Shown here one piece after another: positions 13,525 to 25,751 of a DNA stretch of 64,000 nucleotides. The stretch spans positions 260,501 through 324,500 of the forward strand of contig OZ026847.1 of assembly GCA_964023205.1 (NCBI GenBank), in the 5' to 3' direction. The translations under genes and the position numbers were made by a program. Source of the stretch: Lutraria lutraria. Its lineage: Eukaryota; Mollusca; Bivalvia; Venerida; Mactridae. The notes beneath the pieces are model-generated. The model was not told the DNA's origin. It did no database searches and saw only the letters and a program-made list of their open reading frames with translations. The stretch's first letter is position 1; each line of letters starts with the position of its first letter.

Positions 13525-14034
13525 CATTGAATTGAAATATCGGAACTATATTCTTAGGCGGAAACTTGGTTAATGGAAGCTGGTATGCAGGAAAAGTGAA
13601 AACTGAGCGATTTTGAAATACAGTAATAACTTTATTGTTCGTACCGAACAACAAAAACACTGTAGGTGTCATTTTCAAATTAACATTGCCGTCTTATTTG
13701 ATAACGAATTTCAAAGCGGTTTTCGGTATTCTGTAGCACCATAAACAGAGACTGTTTAACAATGAATTTTATGTAAGTACCCTAATATGAATTAAACCTC
13801 TACTGACCAAAGCATTAACACAGAATAATTTTGTAGTGTAGACAAAATACTCGGGTGTCTATATTCATTAAGAATTCGATTGTATTTATATTCGGCTATA
13901 GCAATTTACGTTTACTTGAAAACCAGGCCTCCGTTTAACAACCAAAATTGAGTAGAAACTCAAGTGTTTTTCTACCTAGAAATCGTGTGTCTTTGACCAG
14001 AAATTGTACACTTATTTTGTTTCCTTGTATACTC
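13525..14034. other. Unassigned spacer
   Basis: Between element A and the mariner copy. No open frame, repeat or RNA gene recognised. Confidence 0.45.
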
Positions 14035-14197
14035 TACGAGGGATGTTCGATATGTATTGTGTAATAACACAGTATGCACGATTTCACTAATATTGATACG
14101 TTTGGATAGCTCTATTCAATACCTTTTCAATGGTATATATATGAATATTAAGTTCAACACAAAATAGTCCAACATCTTTATTTGAAGAGAACCACTC

Positions 14198-14252
14198 GTT
14201 GACCACCGTTGACCACTCGTTGACCACTGTTGACCACTCGTTGACCACTGTT
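14198..14252. repeat. TTGACCACTCG/TTGACCACTGT short tandem repeat
   Basis: About five copies of a 10-11 bp unit within the left part of the mariner element, probably a local slippage product. Confidence 0.8.
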
Positions 14253-14409
14253 GAAAAAATTGGTTGGAAAGCATGAGAAATTTGAGCTTACATAAAACTT
14301 CGTAGAAAACTCGGTAATTCATTGGGGCAAATGTTTAACTTATTGGGGTAAGTTTATCGGTTCCTTAAGGTATCTTGTGTGACATATGGTAGTTTGAAAA
14401 AGAGTTTTG

Positions 14410-15215
14410 TTACTTGCATGGAGACAGTTAAAGATTCTGCAAAATCAGGATGACCGGTGGTTGCACTAGGATGAACTAATGTCTCCAAAGCCAGGGAAAT
14501 AATTGAAAGGGATAGCAGATATACGATTCGCGATGTTGCCAAAGCTATCGAGAGTAAATTTCATTCTGAAGTGTATTTATGAAGTACGATATATTAATGT
14601 CTTATGGATACCTGCTCTATTGACAGGTGGTCAAAAAGGGCACGCGTACAAACGGCAAAACAATTGCTCAAAAAGTGTCCAAATTTTAACTTTAGGCAAT
14701 TAAACATCAATACTGGTAATGCGATTTGTGTTCATTGTATCAAGACAGTTAGGAAAACTGGAAACGCAGAAAACGACCTATAGTTATCAAAAGGGCAATG
14801 GGCAAAGAAGGCCATCTATGCCATATTCTTCTCATGCGAAGGAATAGCCAAACAAAATTCTATGCCTACTGGCAAACGTGGCTTAGGTTGATATTACCGT
14901 GATGTTGTACTTAGAAAGCTCAAGATATATTATCAAACCGACGTGCAGTTGACGGCTTTCAATATGTTTGCCTACTCCATGATATTCATCTGGCATTGTA
15001 AGTCGGAGAGGGTAACCGTCTTGTCGCATACACCATTCTCACTAGATCTTGCCCCCTTCGACTTTTTCCGTTTTCAAACACTGAAAAAATTCTTGTCTGG
15101 TCGTCGGTATCCTTGGCTCATCTGTTTGTCAGTGTTTTTGAGGTACATCCAAATCAGCCATCCACGACGCATTTCAGAAATGTATTCACGGACTGAAGTT
15201 TTGTATTTCTAACCA
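14410..15215 (+). pseudogene. mariner transposase pseudogene
   Basis: Mariner transposases cut and paste at TA sites with a D,D,34D catalytic triad. Traces appear in several plus-strand frames: the DNA-binding region (AREIIERDSRYTIRDVAKAI near 14490-14550), KQLLKKCPNFNFRQL near 14655-14700, a TGNA site where the family has its first catalytic Asp (here Asn), LLHD near 14970 for the second, and SLDLAPFDFF near 15035-15070 for the third. The stretch between the second and third Asp is shorter than 34 residues. There are multiple stops and frameshifts. Assignment to mariner is confident; the subfamily is not assigned. Confidence 0.88.
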
Positions 15216-15314
15216 CGGGAAACACTTAGAGAATGGAAAGTTATTTTTTATCATTAAAGTCGGTTCTTTTGTAAATATGACACAATACACATTACTTTTC
15301 GAACGTCCCTTGTA

Positions 15315-16950
15315 ACTTGATAAACATGTCAACATAAAATAGTGTTGGTCTAACGTACGTATCAAGTCTCAAAACGCCTTTTTCATTGGAGTCAAAAATC
15401 AATATCCCAATAACAGACTCAATTTAGATGAATTGTACTTCATCAAGAGATGCTAATTAGGAAACTTGTGGGAAATTGTTATTAGAACGTTGTACCCTTT
15501 TCTAATACCACACTCTGAATTGCATACAACAGCACAATAGAAATGTATAATTTAGATAAATAAGTTGAGTTTTTAGTACAAACTTTTTTCTGAAGCTGGG
15601 ACCAGGTCTGATACTATCACACGTCTGCTCTTCACAGATTTACAATGTACTGAAGTTAACATTTGTAGGTGCTTACTAGAGTGTGTGTGTGGTGTGCTGT
15701 TGTTCATTCTAAATGGATACTGTTTCTATTTATCTATAATCATTCTTTTTTCTTTTAATGATGTTCTTTGTAAATCTTTTCTTCACGTGTTTGTCATTGA
15801 TATTTAACATTGTAACAAGTTAATTTGTGTATATGTTACTTTTACTTCTGTTTTGTTGTGTATCTATTCGTCTAGACATCAACACAGTCAAACGTGTACT
15901 TGGTTTATAGTTATAACGTTACATCGTTGTTTCCGATATAGTTAATCATATACAGACGTTATGTAAGCTAGACCCGACATTCATTTATGGCAAAACAGAT
16001 TACATCAAGTATTAAGGAAAGATTCCTCCTGGACCCTAATTAGTTGTTTTGTTATAATGAAGCCCTAATAAACCAATAGCCAGCGATGTGGTAACCATAT
16101 TACAGGAATTGATCTTGTCTTCGTTTGATCACACGCTAACGAGACCATATAGCTGAGATTGTGTATCCCAGAAACCTTTAGAAACTCCTTCGTCTAAACG
16201 TCCGGGCTTGATTATGACGGTAGATTACTTGTTATATCAATTATGCATAAACTAGTCGTTTTATGGCCGATCCCTACGTTTGTAGAATAAATCTTTAGGT
16301 AATTAAAGTCAAATGTGTAACAACTCTGAACAACTTAGTACGTCTAGTAGGTCTAAATAAGGTGATCGTATCTTATTCTTTAACTAATTACATAATAACT
16401 CATTTAGCTAGAACTATTTAACAAGCGCGATCACGTGGCTGCTCGACACTTAATCAATATACTCACTGCTGAACTACGTTCTTATATAGCTGTTCTGTTG
16501 AGATGAATGATTTAGTGAATAAGTCAAATTGTTCAGAAATTTACAGTAATTTCCCGAATATAATTATAATTATGACATTGTGTAATTACGCAACAAAATA
16601 TCAAATGAAATGGACATTTAACTAAAACCACATATCAACACATGCGTTTGCGACTACCTTGCATAAAAAAATATGTTACACATTTGACCCAGGAACTTGA
16701 AGAAATGCGAAAAAACTCAGTGTTTCATGTATATAGATGATGGGACAATATTTATGTATGTATAAACTATAGGGCTACACTTCCAAATTCATGGCAGATA
16801 TAAAACTGATACAATAATGATAATACGTACTACATTGATTCAACACAGCATTGAGCACCTATCATTTTTAAATCCGTCTCGTTAGATTAGATCATTGTTG
16901 GTCTTATATTCTATATAAGTTGAACGTGCAATATCAATTTAACAAATAGT
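15315..16950. other. AT-rich sequence, no feature seen
   Basis: About 1.6 kb without an open frame above 60 codons. A brief GTGTGTGTGT tract lies near 15680. Nothing else recognised. Confidence 0.5.
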
Positions 16951-16969
16951 TTATTTCTTATGTCCGTGA

Positions 16970-17155
16970 AGTTGGCAGCCCAGCAGCCTAGCAGCGTGAA
17001 GTTGGCAGCCCAGCAGCCTAGCAGCCCAGCAGCGTGAAGTTGGCAGCCCAGCAGCCTAGCAGCCCAGCAGCGTGAAGTTGGCAGCCCAGCAGCCTAGCAG
17101 CCCAGCAGCGTGAAGTTAGCAGCCCAGCAGCCTAGCAGCCCAGCAGCTTAATATG
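16970..17155 (+). repeat. GCAGCC/CCTAGCAG tandem repeats, left arm of element B
   Basis: About four units built from CAGCCCAGCAGCCTAGCAG with interspersed CGTGAAGTTGG. GC-rich against an AT-rich background and CAG-like, so able to form hairpins. Confidence 0.9.
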
Positions 17156-18661
17156 TTTCTACAGATAAACTGCACAACAATTCATGCAAAAACTTAAAAA
17201 CGCATGAAGTAATAACATTATGTTGCTGTCATGTTTATTAGAAGAAAAAAATACGATTTGTATCGATTTTGTGAATCTGGCAGTGTAGCGGCCGCATAGC
17301 GGACTATTATAGTCAAACATATAAAATGCACAAGAAATCTGGCTAAACACTTACGAATCTATGATATAATTCGATTTTATTCCTTTAACGTTCATTAGAT
17401 GAGAACTTACACATTTTTTCATTTTTTGTTTCTTTTTGTGAAGTTGGCAGCCCAGCAGCGTAACAGCGTAATCTATATTTATACAGATAAACTTCACAAC
17501 AAATCAAGAAAAATACTTCAGAATGCATAAAATAATGTCAGTCTGTTGTTTAAACATTAATTAACAGAAAATATATAATTTTCATATATTTTTTTTCAAT
17601 GTGAAATTAGCCGCTGCTAGCAGCGTGAAGTTGGCAGCCCAGCAGCGTAACAGCGTAATCTATATTTCTACAGATAAACTTCACAACAAATCAAGAAAAA
17701 TACTTCAGAATGCATAAGATAATGTCAGTCTGTTGTTTGAACGTTAATTAAATGAAAATATATGATTTTTCAAAAAAAAATTGTGCGTGAAATTAGACGC
17801 TGCTGGGCTGCCAACTTCATGCTGCTAGCAGCGGCTAATTTCACATTGAAAAAAAAATATGAAAATTATATATTTTCTGTTAATTAATGTTTAAACAACA
17901 GACTGACATTATTTTATGCATTCTGAAGTATTTTTCTTGATTTGTTGTGAAGTTTATCTGTAGAAATATAGATTACGCTGTTACGCTGCTGGGCTGCCAA
18001 CTTCACGCTGATAGCAGCGGCTAATTTCACATTGCAAAAAAAATATGAAAATTATATATTTTCTGTTAATTAATGTTTAAACAACAGACTGACATTATTT
18101 TATGCATTCTGAAGTATTTTTCTTGATTTGTTGTGAAGTTTATCTGTAGAAATATAGATTACGCTGTTACGCTGCTGGGCTGCCAACTTCACGCTGCTAG
18201 CAGCGGCTAATTTCACATTGAAAAAAATATATGAAAATTATATATTTTCAGTTAATTATTGTTTAAATGACAGACTGACATTATTTTATGCATTCTTAAG
18301 AATTTAGCTCGATTTGTTGTGAAGTTTATCTGTATAAATATATATTACGCTGTTACGCTGCTGGGCTGCCAACTTCACAAAAAGAAACAAAAAATGAAAA
18401 AAATGTGTAAGTTCTCATCTAATGAACGTTAAAGGAATAAAATCGAATTATATCATCGATTCGTAAGTGTTTAGCCAGATTTCTTGTGCATTTTATATGT
18501 TTGACTATAATAGTCCGCTATGCGGCCGCTACACTGCCAGATTCACAAAATCGATACAAATCCTATTTTTTTCTTCTAATAAACATGACAGCAACATAAT
18601 GTTATTACTTCGTGCGTTTTTAAGTTTTTGCATGAATTGTTGTGCAGTTTAACTGTAGAAA

Positions 18662-18860
18662 TATATTAAGCTGCTGGGCTGCTGGGCTGCTAGGCTGCTG
18701 GGCTGCTAACTTCACGCTGCTGGGCTGCTAGGCTGCTGGGCTGCCAACTTCACGCTGCTGGGCTGCTAGGCTGCTGGGCTGCCAACTTCACGCTGCTGGG
18801 CTGCTAGGCTGCTGGGCTGCCAACTTCACGCTGCTAGGCTGCTGGGCTGCCAACTTCACG
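18662..18860 (-). repeat. GCTGGG/CTGCTAGG tandem repeats, right arm of element B
   Basis: Inverted counterpart of the left-arm array, four to five units ending in GCCAACTTCACGGACAT. Confidence 0.9.
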
Positions 18861-18989
18861 GACATTTATTTCTTTTCCCTGATAAAAGTATACGAGAAAA
18901 TGCAGCATGTTGTCTGGTCCATTACTTACAGGTCACATCAATTGTATAATCAGAAACGTTTATCTCTTTTACTTTTATGCATTTGGTAA

Positions 18990-19150
18990 AAACAGTAAAA
19001 CCTCTACAGAGCGGTCCTCTCTTGAGAAACAACCTCCCTTCAATAACAACACTATTTGGTCCACTGTATGATTTAACTATTATTTTAACCTCTCTAGAAG
19101 AACAACCTCACAACAACAACATAATTGTACTATTCACAAAGGGTATTGCT
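18990..19150 (-). repeat. AACCTCTC dispersed element, diverged copy
   Basis: On the minus strand it resembles the copies at 31242, 47741 and 53207. Visible on the plus strand are CAGTAAAACCTCTACAGAGC, CCTCTCTTGAGAAACAACC and TTAACCTCTCTAGAAGAACA. It appears to be a one-unit copy. No coding. Confidence 0.65.
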
Positions 19151-19320
19151 TTTGTAAGGTCGCACTTTACTTGAACATTGTTAATACTAGTAGATTGTAA
19201 ATACTTGAAAATTATTTATTGTATTTTTTATTATCTTATTACCAGTATTTTCCAGTTTTATTACAGATATAATAATAATTATATTACATCATAGTGAATA
19301 TTGTTATTGTAGCTTGTTTG

Positions 19321-19410
19321 TCACACCCTATAAGGATCCTTTGAATATAGCTCCCTGACGTTGCTCTATTCCATGAATTGCTCTCTATTAAATTGGAAGC
19401 TGTAAACGAA
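19321..19410 (+). repeat. Fragment of the 40-bp-unit parent element
   Basis: CACACCCTATAAGGATCC then TTTGAATATAGCTCC matches one end of the element at 40347-40612 in the same orientation, and the inverted sequence at 22970-23008. It is a third, truncated copy. Confidence 0.65.
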
Positions 19411-20065
19411 AAAGAAACATGGTTCGGCATCCAAACCTTAAGCATTTCTTAATATGTTTTCGGAAAGTTTGGACGTCTAAACGTTTTTGTACAAATTGTT
19501 TGGGCATCCACTTTTTTCGTGTTCTTTTTTCTATATCATTCATTGTAATGATTTTTAAAATGTTTGGACGTCTTTTGTAAAACTTAATAGTTTGGTGCTC
19601 AAAGTTTTCACATTCTTTTTTCTATTTTTTCTATATAAGTCATTGTACGTTTTAGTAAAAAAGTTTGGATGTCCAAACGTTTTGTACAAATTGTTCCGAC
19701 ATCCAAACTTTACGCATTTTTCAATATGTTTTCAAAACGTTTGGACGTCTAAACTTTTTTGTACAGATCGTTCGGGCGTCCAAACATTTCACATTCTTTT
19801 TTCTCTATAAGTCACTGTAAATGTGTTTTCAAAAAGGTTTCGATTATCAAACAATTTGTTCAAATTGTTCGGGGGACAAAACGTTTAGCATTTTTTAACT
19901 AATATTAGTATGTTTTCCAAAAATTTGGATATCAAACTTTTAGTACAAATGGTCTGGGCGTCAAAAATTTTCACATTCTAAACATTTTATTTCTTTTTGA
20001 AAAGCTGTGGATACAGAAAAAAATGAAAACAGTTTGTACAAAATTGTTCGGACGTCCAAACTTTT
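19410..20065. repeat. Degenerate repeat built on GTTTGGACGTCCAAAC
   Basis: Several irregular copies of a block of about 100-130 bp. Recurring words are GTTTGGACGTCTAAAC, GTACAAATTGTTCGGGC, TCCAAACTTTACGCATTTTT and CACATTCTTTTTTCTATA. GTTTGGACGTCCAAAC is self-complementary, so each copy can form short hairpins. Open frames here are low-complexity and rejected. Confidence 0.75.
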
Positions 20066-20574
20066 TTAAAGGTCTGTTTTGACTTTTTTAACAAATGAAC
20101 ATCAAAAATGTAAACTCTGTTTGTAGATTGTTTTTGCAATTATCTCAACATTTGTACCCCTGTCTTGCTCAAAACAGGCACTTTAATTGGGAATCAATAT
20201 AATGTTCCTTTCTCAAATATATTCAGTTATATACAAAGTCGAAAACAGCTCGCATACACATTGAACAGAATGATGATATAAAAGGATGTCAACGAAAACC
20301 AGTTACTTGGCTGACCGTCATTTGGCCAATGATTCTAACAGGTTTGAAAGAACATAATAAATTATATTGCATTTTTTTAAAAGATAAAGTCGGGACGCAC
20401 AACAGACAGACATTCTCACAAAGCTGGTTTTGTGAGATTATCTCTTTGATTTTCATGTTTATGTTAACACACGATACACTTCTTATCCTCAAAATACAAC
20501 TTTTAACCTCGTAATGACTGAATGAAATGAAACAACATCAACATGTCATATCATTTGCATGTACATGGCAGACA

Positions 20575-23008
20575 GACAGTCGGATGGACGGACGGACAAT
20601 CTCATTACTACATCGCTATTGCGTCGAAAATACATTTTAATTTTCGTGTTTTCAAGTATTTTCGTAGACTACAAAGTTACCAACATTAAAATTTTAATGA
20701 ATTTTATCTTGTATCAGATATAAGCTTCTTATTGAGTACTGGATCTATATTCGGTGAATAGTGCTCCGCTGGGAGTTGTATACGAACACGTATGTGAATA
20801 ATTCTCCCCTGGGAGCTGTACACGAAAACGTATGTGAATAATTCTCCCCTGGGAGCTGTACACGAAAACGCTTGTGAATAGTTCTCCCCTGGGAGCTGTA
20901 TACGAAAACGTTTGTGAATAGTCCTCCCCTGGGAGCTGTACACGAAAACGTTTGTGAATAGTTCTCACCTGGGAGCTGTACACGAAAACGTTTATGAATA
21001 CTTCTCCTCTGGGAGCTGTACACGAAAACGTTTGTGAATAGTTCTCCCCTGGGAGCTGTATACGAAAACGTTTGTGAATAGTTCTCCCCTGGGAGCTGTA
21101 TAGGAAAACGTATGTGAATAATTCTCCATTGGGAGCTGTACACGAAAACGTATGTGAATAGTTCTCCATTGGGAGCTGTATAGGAAAACGTTTGTGAATA
21201 GTGCTCCCCTGGGAGCTGTACACGAAAACGTATGTGAATAGTTCTCCATTGGGAGCTGTACACGAAAACGTTTGTGAATAATTCTCCCCTGGGAGCTGTA
21301 CCCGAAAACGTTTGTGAATAGTTCTCCCCTGGGAGCTGTACACGAAAACGCTTGTGAATAATTCTCCCCTGGGAGCTGTATACAAAAATGTTTGTGCATA
21401 GTTCTCCTCTGGTAGCAGTATACAAAAACGTTTGTGAATAGTTCTTCCCTGGGAGCTGTATACGAAAACGTTTGTGAATAGTTCTGCCCTGGGAGCTGTA
21501 CACGAAAACGTTTGTGAATAGTTCTTCCCTGGGAGCTGTATACAAAAACGTTTGTGAATAGTTCTCCCCTGGGAGCTGTACACGAAAACGTTTGTGAATA
21601 GTTCTCCCCTGGGAGCTGTACACAAAAACGTTTGTGAATAGTTCTTCCCTGGGAGCTGTACACAAAAATGTTTGTGAAAAGTTCTCCCCTGGGAGCTGTA
21701 TACGAAAACGTTTGTGAATAATTCTCCCCTGGGAGCTGTATACGAAAACGTTTGTGAATAATTCTCCCCTGGTAACTGTTTACAAAAACGTTTGTGAATA
21801 GTTCTCCCCTGGGAGCTGTATACGAAAACGTTTGTGAATAATTCTTCCCTGGGAGCTGTACACGAAAACGTTTGTGAATAATTCTTCCCTGGGAGCTGTA
21901 CACGAAAACGTTTGTGAATAGTTCTCCCCTGGGAGCTGTATACGAAAACGTTTGTGAATAGTTCTCCCCTGGGAGCTGTACACGAAAACGTTTGTGAATA
22001 GTTCCCCCCTGGGAGCTGTACACGAAAACGTTTGTGAATAGTTCTCCCCTGGGAGCTGTGTACGAAAACGTTTGTGAATAGTTCTCACCTGGGAGCTGTA
22101 CACGAAAACGTTTGTGAATAGTTCTCCCCTGGGAGCTGTACACGAAAACGTATGTGAATAGTTCTCCATTGGGAGCTGTACACGAAAACGTTTGTGAATA
22201 ATTCTCCCCTGGGAGCTGTATACGAAAACGTTTGTGAATAGTTCTCCCCTGGGAGCTGTACACGAAAACGTTTGTGCATAGTTCTCCCCTGGGAGCTGTA
22301 TACGAAAACGTTTGTGAATAGTCCTCCCCTGGGAGCTGTACACGAAAACGTTTGTGAATAGTTCTCCCCTGGGAGCTGTACACGAAAACGTTTGTGAATA
22401 GTCCTCCCCTGGGAGCTGTACACGAAAACGTTTGTGAATAGTTCTCCCCTGGGAGCTGTACACGAAAACGTTTGTGAATAGTCCTCCCCTGGGAGCTGTA
22501 CACGAAAACGTTTGTGAATAGTTCTCCCCTGGGAGCTGTATACGAAAACGTTTGTGAATAGTCCTCCCCTGGGAGCTGTACACGAAAACGTTTGTGAATA
22601 GTTCTCACCTGGGAGCTGTACACGAAAACGTTTCTGAATACTTCTCCTCTGGGAGCTGTACACGAAAACGTTTGTGAATAGTTCTCCCCTGGGAGCTGTA
22701 TACGAAAACGTTTGTGAATAGTTCTCCCCTGGGAGCTGTATACGAAAACGTTTGTGAATAGTTCTGCCCTGGGAGCTGTACACGAAAACGTTTGTGAATA
22801 GTTCTGCCCTGGGAGCTGTACACGAAAACGTTTGTGAATAGTTCTTCCCTGGGAGCTGTACACGAAAACGTTTGTGACTTGTTCTGCCCTGGGAGCTGTA
22901 CACGAAAACGTTTGTGAATAGTTCTGCCCTGGGAGCTGTACACGAAAACGTTTGTGAATAGTTCTGCCCTGTGCGCTTTATTCGAAAGGATCATTATAGG
23001 GTGTGATA
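20575..23008 (+). mobile_element. Dispersed element expanded by a 40-bp minisatellite
   Basis: Collinear with the reverse complement of 40347-40612. Both contain, in order, ACGGACGG near ACAATCTCATTA, AAAATTTTAATGAATTT, AAGCTTCTT, a GGGAGTTGTA- or GGGAGTTATG-like segment, then TTCGAAAGGATC and a TATAGGGTGTGA or TATAGGATGCGA end. The 40.3-kb relative has about one unit (266 bp). This copy has 55 units and is 2.4 kb. No coding capacity was recognised outside the array. Confidence 0.8.
20761..22960 (-). repeat. 40-bp minisatellite, 55 units without indels
   Basis: The unit is GTTCTCCCCTGGGAGCTGTA then CACGAAAACGTTTGTGAATA. The array spans exactly 2,200 bp, which is 55 units with no net length change. 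Substitutions recur at set sites: CACG or TACG, CCCCT, TTCCCT or CCATT, GTTC, GTCC or ATTC, and GTTTGTG or GTATGTG. The minus strand has no stop in any frame, giving overlapping open frames that repeat the same peptide; I treat these as artefacts. Confidence 0.97.
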
Positions 23009-23685
23009 CAGCGCTAGGACAAAGAAAAAGTGACGATATAAATTATGGACCAGACTAGTTTGTTAACGTGTGTCTTTTATATGCTATATTCCTACATATT
23101 TTAATATACCGGGACGATTTAAATCAATATCCAGACATTAATTACAAGAAAAAAGTGAAACGACGCCTTATAATATAAAGTCATGAATGTAATATAAGTG
23201 ATTTATGTTCAGTATGCAAGTGAAATGCTGCAATGAATTCAGCGTAAAACGGCATTGGCAGATCAATGTACTGAAATTCATTTTTATTATTTTGAATGGC
23301 CGTGAATGCGACAAAGATCCTTTTATTATACAGCATTACTTCACATCTTCACGTCCATTGATAATTTATTTATGAACTGTTTTCGCGTTGGTAATTCATT
23401 CTGAAGAATTAGTCACTATCTGGAGTGATTCTTTTTAGACTTAGAAAACTGCTAGATGTACGATGAAAGGTGATTTTTTTATAATGATATAACTCTCCAT
23501 TTCAATTATTAATAAACAATGTCTCAAGCAGACCAAAATACAGATTTATAACAGATTTATGACATACTTTAATATTAACCAAAAAAAAACATGTAAAAAA
23601 TAAGTATTATTAGACGTGCTTATTACACTAATATTTACATTTGATGTATTTCAGATCTCGACAACAAACTATTCTGTGTGTCATT

Positions 23686-23718
23686 GGGGGGGGGGGGGGG
23701 TCGGGACCCCCCCCCCCC
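23686..23718. repeat. G15 / C12 inverted homopolymer
   Basis: Fifteen G, then TCGGGA, then twelve C. GGGGTC and GACCCC can pair as a hairpin, and the G tract could form a quadruplex. Exact lengths are prone to sequencing error. Confidence 0.9.
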
Positions 23719-25703
23719 TCTCAACCAATAATTAAACTGCCTCCTTTTACGTCCCATCCACGTTGTATAATCAACTAAACCTAAACTATATTTATTTACC
23801 TTTCCTACAAAATTTAGTGTCCTCAGTGTACAGGATAAAACTTAAGCAAACTACACATATTGTCCCCGCTAGGATTTTTATAAGCCAGTAGAAAGACTTG
23901 TTCATTAATAGCGATGATTGGCACATGTCATTAGTGTATGGCTCGTGGCTAAATTCAGTTTTGTTTATGGATATTTTCGGGCTGCTAGACCTTGCACGTT
24001 CTAGTACAATGAAGGCTTCTAGTATTGAACAAAACAAGAAATGATTGAATTCACCAGTTGCCAAAAAGTAAATAATATTTTTCATTAAGGACGTAATTCA
24101 TAAACAATTTTATCAAATGTGTCGCTTTTGACAAGATTAAGTTTTTCATCACGTGATTGCACTAATCTCTCTACACGGCATTCTGGGACATAGGCATATC
24201 CATTTTAAGTGCTTGTTATACATATACGTGTGTACACAACACTCATTTCTGTGTCCGGGGTGAACATTTCTAGTTCAATATTTAAAAACTGGCCTGCTCC
24301 CATTGACTTTAATGCAATCTTATAGGGATAATAATTCAAAGGAACCTCATTGCATCCTTTAAAATCTCATCGTAAACCATTTTCTATCATGGAAACCTAT
24401 AAGAATTAAATACATTTTCAAATTTCTCCATCCCATTTTGAGATAAAAAAATTGCCATTATACTCTTACTGCCATAAGTTGTTAACATACGCTCTACTCC
24501 TCTGGAAAAGATGTATCCGGCTTTATGAAGGAACTGTATATCATTACAAGTTTCATGGTGATGTTCGTTCGCCCGAATTTCAGAACCTTGCATATTAATA
24601 GTTCAAACATAATTATGACATTTTGCATTAAATTTTATCTTTCCTTATTATCCCGTCTATGTTTTTGATGTCTAAACAATAATATTGCCTTGACTTGTGT
24701 GTAAATCATTGTAAATTAAACTCATTGATAATATTAAGTGCATAGTTTGCTTTTTCGATATCAAGAAAATATCTTTCTTCGTGTTATACTGTTACTATAT
24801 GTTTCTACCTCAGCACTATTCCCTTGTGTGTTTTCTAGTTCGTCCTATAATTTGTACGATACTTATACTAATGCCAGTCATCAAGTACAGTAGATGTCTC
24901 TGATACTCGTCATAATGGTACCCCATCTTATGTTACCAGACAATCATACATTAGTCTTTTATCTGTGTTGGACATTTCTGTTTGTACCCGTGAGATGTCG
25001 GTAATCTGATACAGGATTTTTTTCTCGTAACTTTGTAAGTTACTAAATGTACAATATGCGGGCACTAATTTCGTTTTGTGATTACGGATTATAGACAATA
25101 ATTTGAATCATTACACACATAGAAACGTGTTCCCTCGCTATAAGGGCGCTCTTTAATAACACGTAGATAAGCAGTAAAAGTCGACTTGGGAAATCACGAG
25201 CTAATTAGAGTAATTATATTCTTACAACATTTTGTTGTTTGATTGGATTGTTGAATATGTAGAAATCTAGTTACAATATAAATAGGCATACACAACGTAG
25301 CAACTTTAATTAGTTTCCCTCTGAAAAAATTTGGATGTTTAGTCTTAGACTATACCTGTCTGTATTCTGAAGTCCCCCAGTATGTAAAGTGTTTCTTATT
25401 TTACAGTCTGGAGTTCCTCAGTCTGATAAGTGGTTTTATTTTATTGTATGATGGTGCCGTTGTGATGTGGATTCGATCATGACATTAAAGGTTTAACAGC
25501 CTTCGTTACTCTTTACATTTATGTTGTCTTTAAAAAGCTTGAACAGTTATTTTTGACAATGCAACAAATCAACATAGTTACATAATGTGCGTGTTTGATT
25601 TAAGCAAGCACTTTGTCGATAACAAGTTACTGTCAACGTGATACAGATACTGTAGATAAGCACTCTACATAAATCATTTTGTCTGAAATACTCTTAGCTA
25701 AAT

Positions 25704-25751
25704 GGATACATTATATGATACATTATATGATACATTATATGATACATTATA
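25704..25751. repeat. GATACATTATAT x4 microsatellite
   Basis: Four perfect 12-bp copies followed by a degenerate GATAGATTT. Confidence 0.95.

Larger units (their letters stand above)
14037..15312 (+). mobile_element. mariner-family transposon, inactive
   Basis: The 1,276-bp length is typical of mariner. It is flanked by TA (14035-14036 and 15313-15314), and the ends are imperfect inverted repeats (CGAGGGATGTTCGA on the left, TCGAACGTCCCTTG on the right). Decayed mariner transposase lies between them on the plus strand. A short GACCACTGTTGACCACTCG tandem repeat sits near the left end. Confidence 0.9.
16960..18865. mobile_element. Foldback transposon with GCAGC-rich arms (element B)
   Basis: A 1.9-kb inverted repeat whose ends read ATGTCCGTGAAGTTGGCAGC and its complement. 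The 9-bp TTATTTCTT lies immediately outside each end (16951-16959 and 18866-18874), a perfect target-site duplication of Mutator-like length. From outside in, each arm has: units of about 40 bp of GCAGCCCAGCAGCCTAGCAG plus CGTGAAGTTGG; a 240-bp block (17157-17400, mirrored at 18400-18655); and blocks of about 180 bp beginning with AATTAGCCGCTGCTAGCAGC. The left side has about two of these blocks and the right about three. The centre of symmetry is near 17800-17830. No transposase seen; non-autonomous. Mutator affiliation is inferred from the duplication length only. Confidence 0.92.

Noticed and set aside
20729..22994. Minus-strand frames up to 623 codons with repeated FVYSSQGRTIHKR-type peptide
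   Set aside because: Product of the 40-bp minisatellite, overlapping in all three frames, inside a non-coding dispersed element.
23792..24085. A 97-codon minus-strand frame with a hydrophobic stretch
   Set aside because: No recognisable domain, no splice context; within chance for AT-rich DNA.
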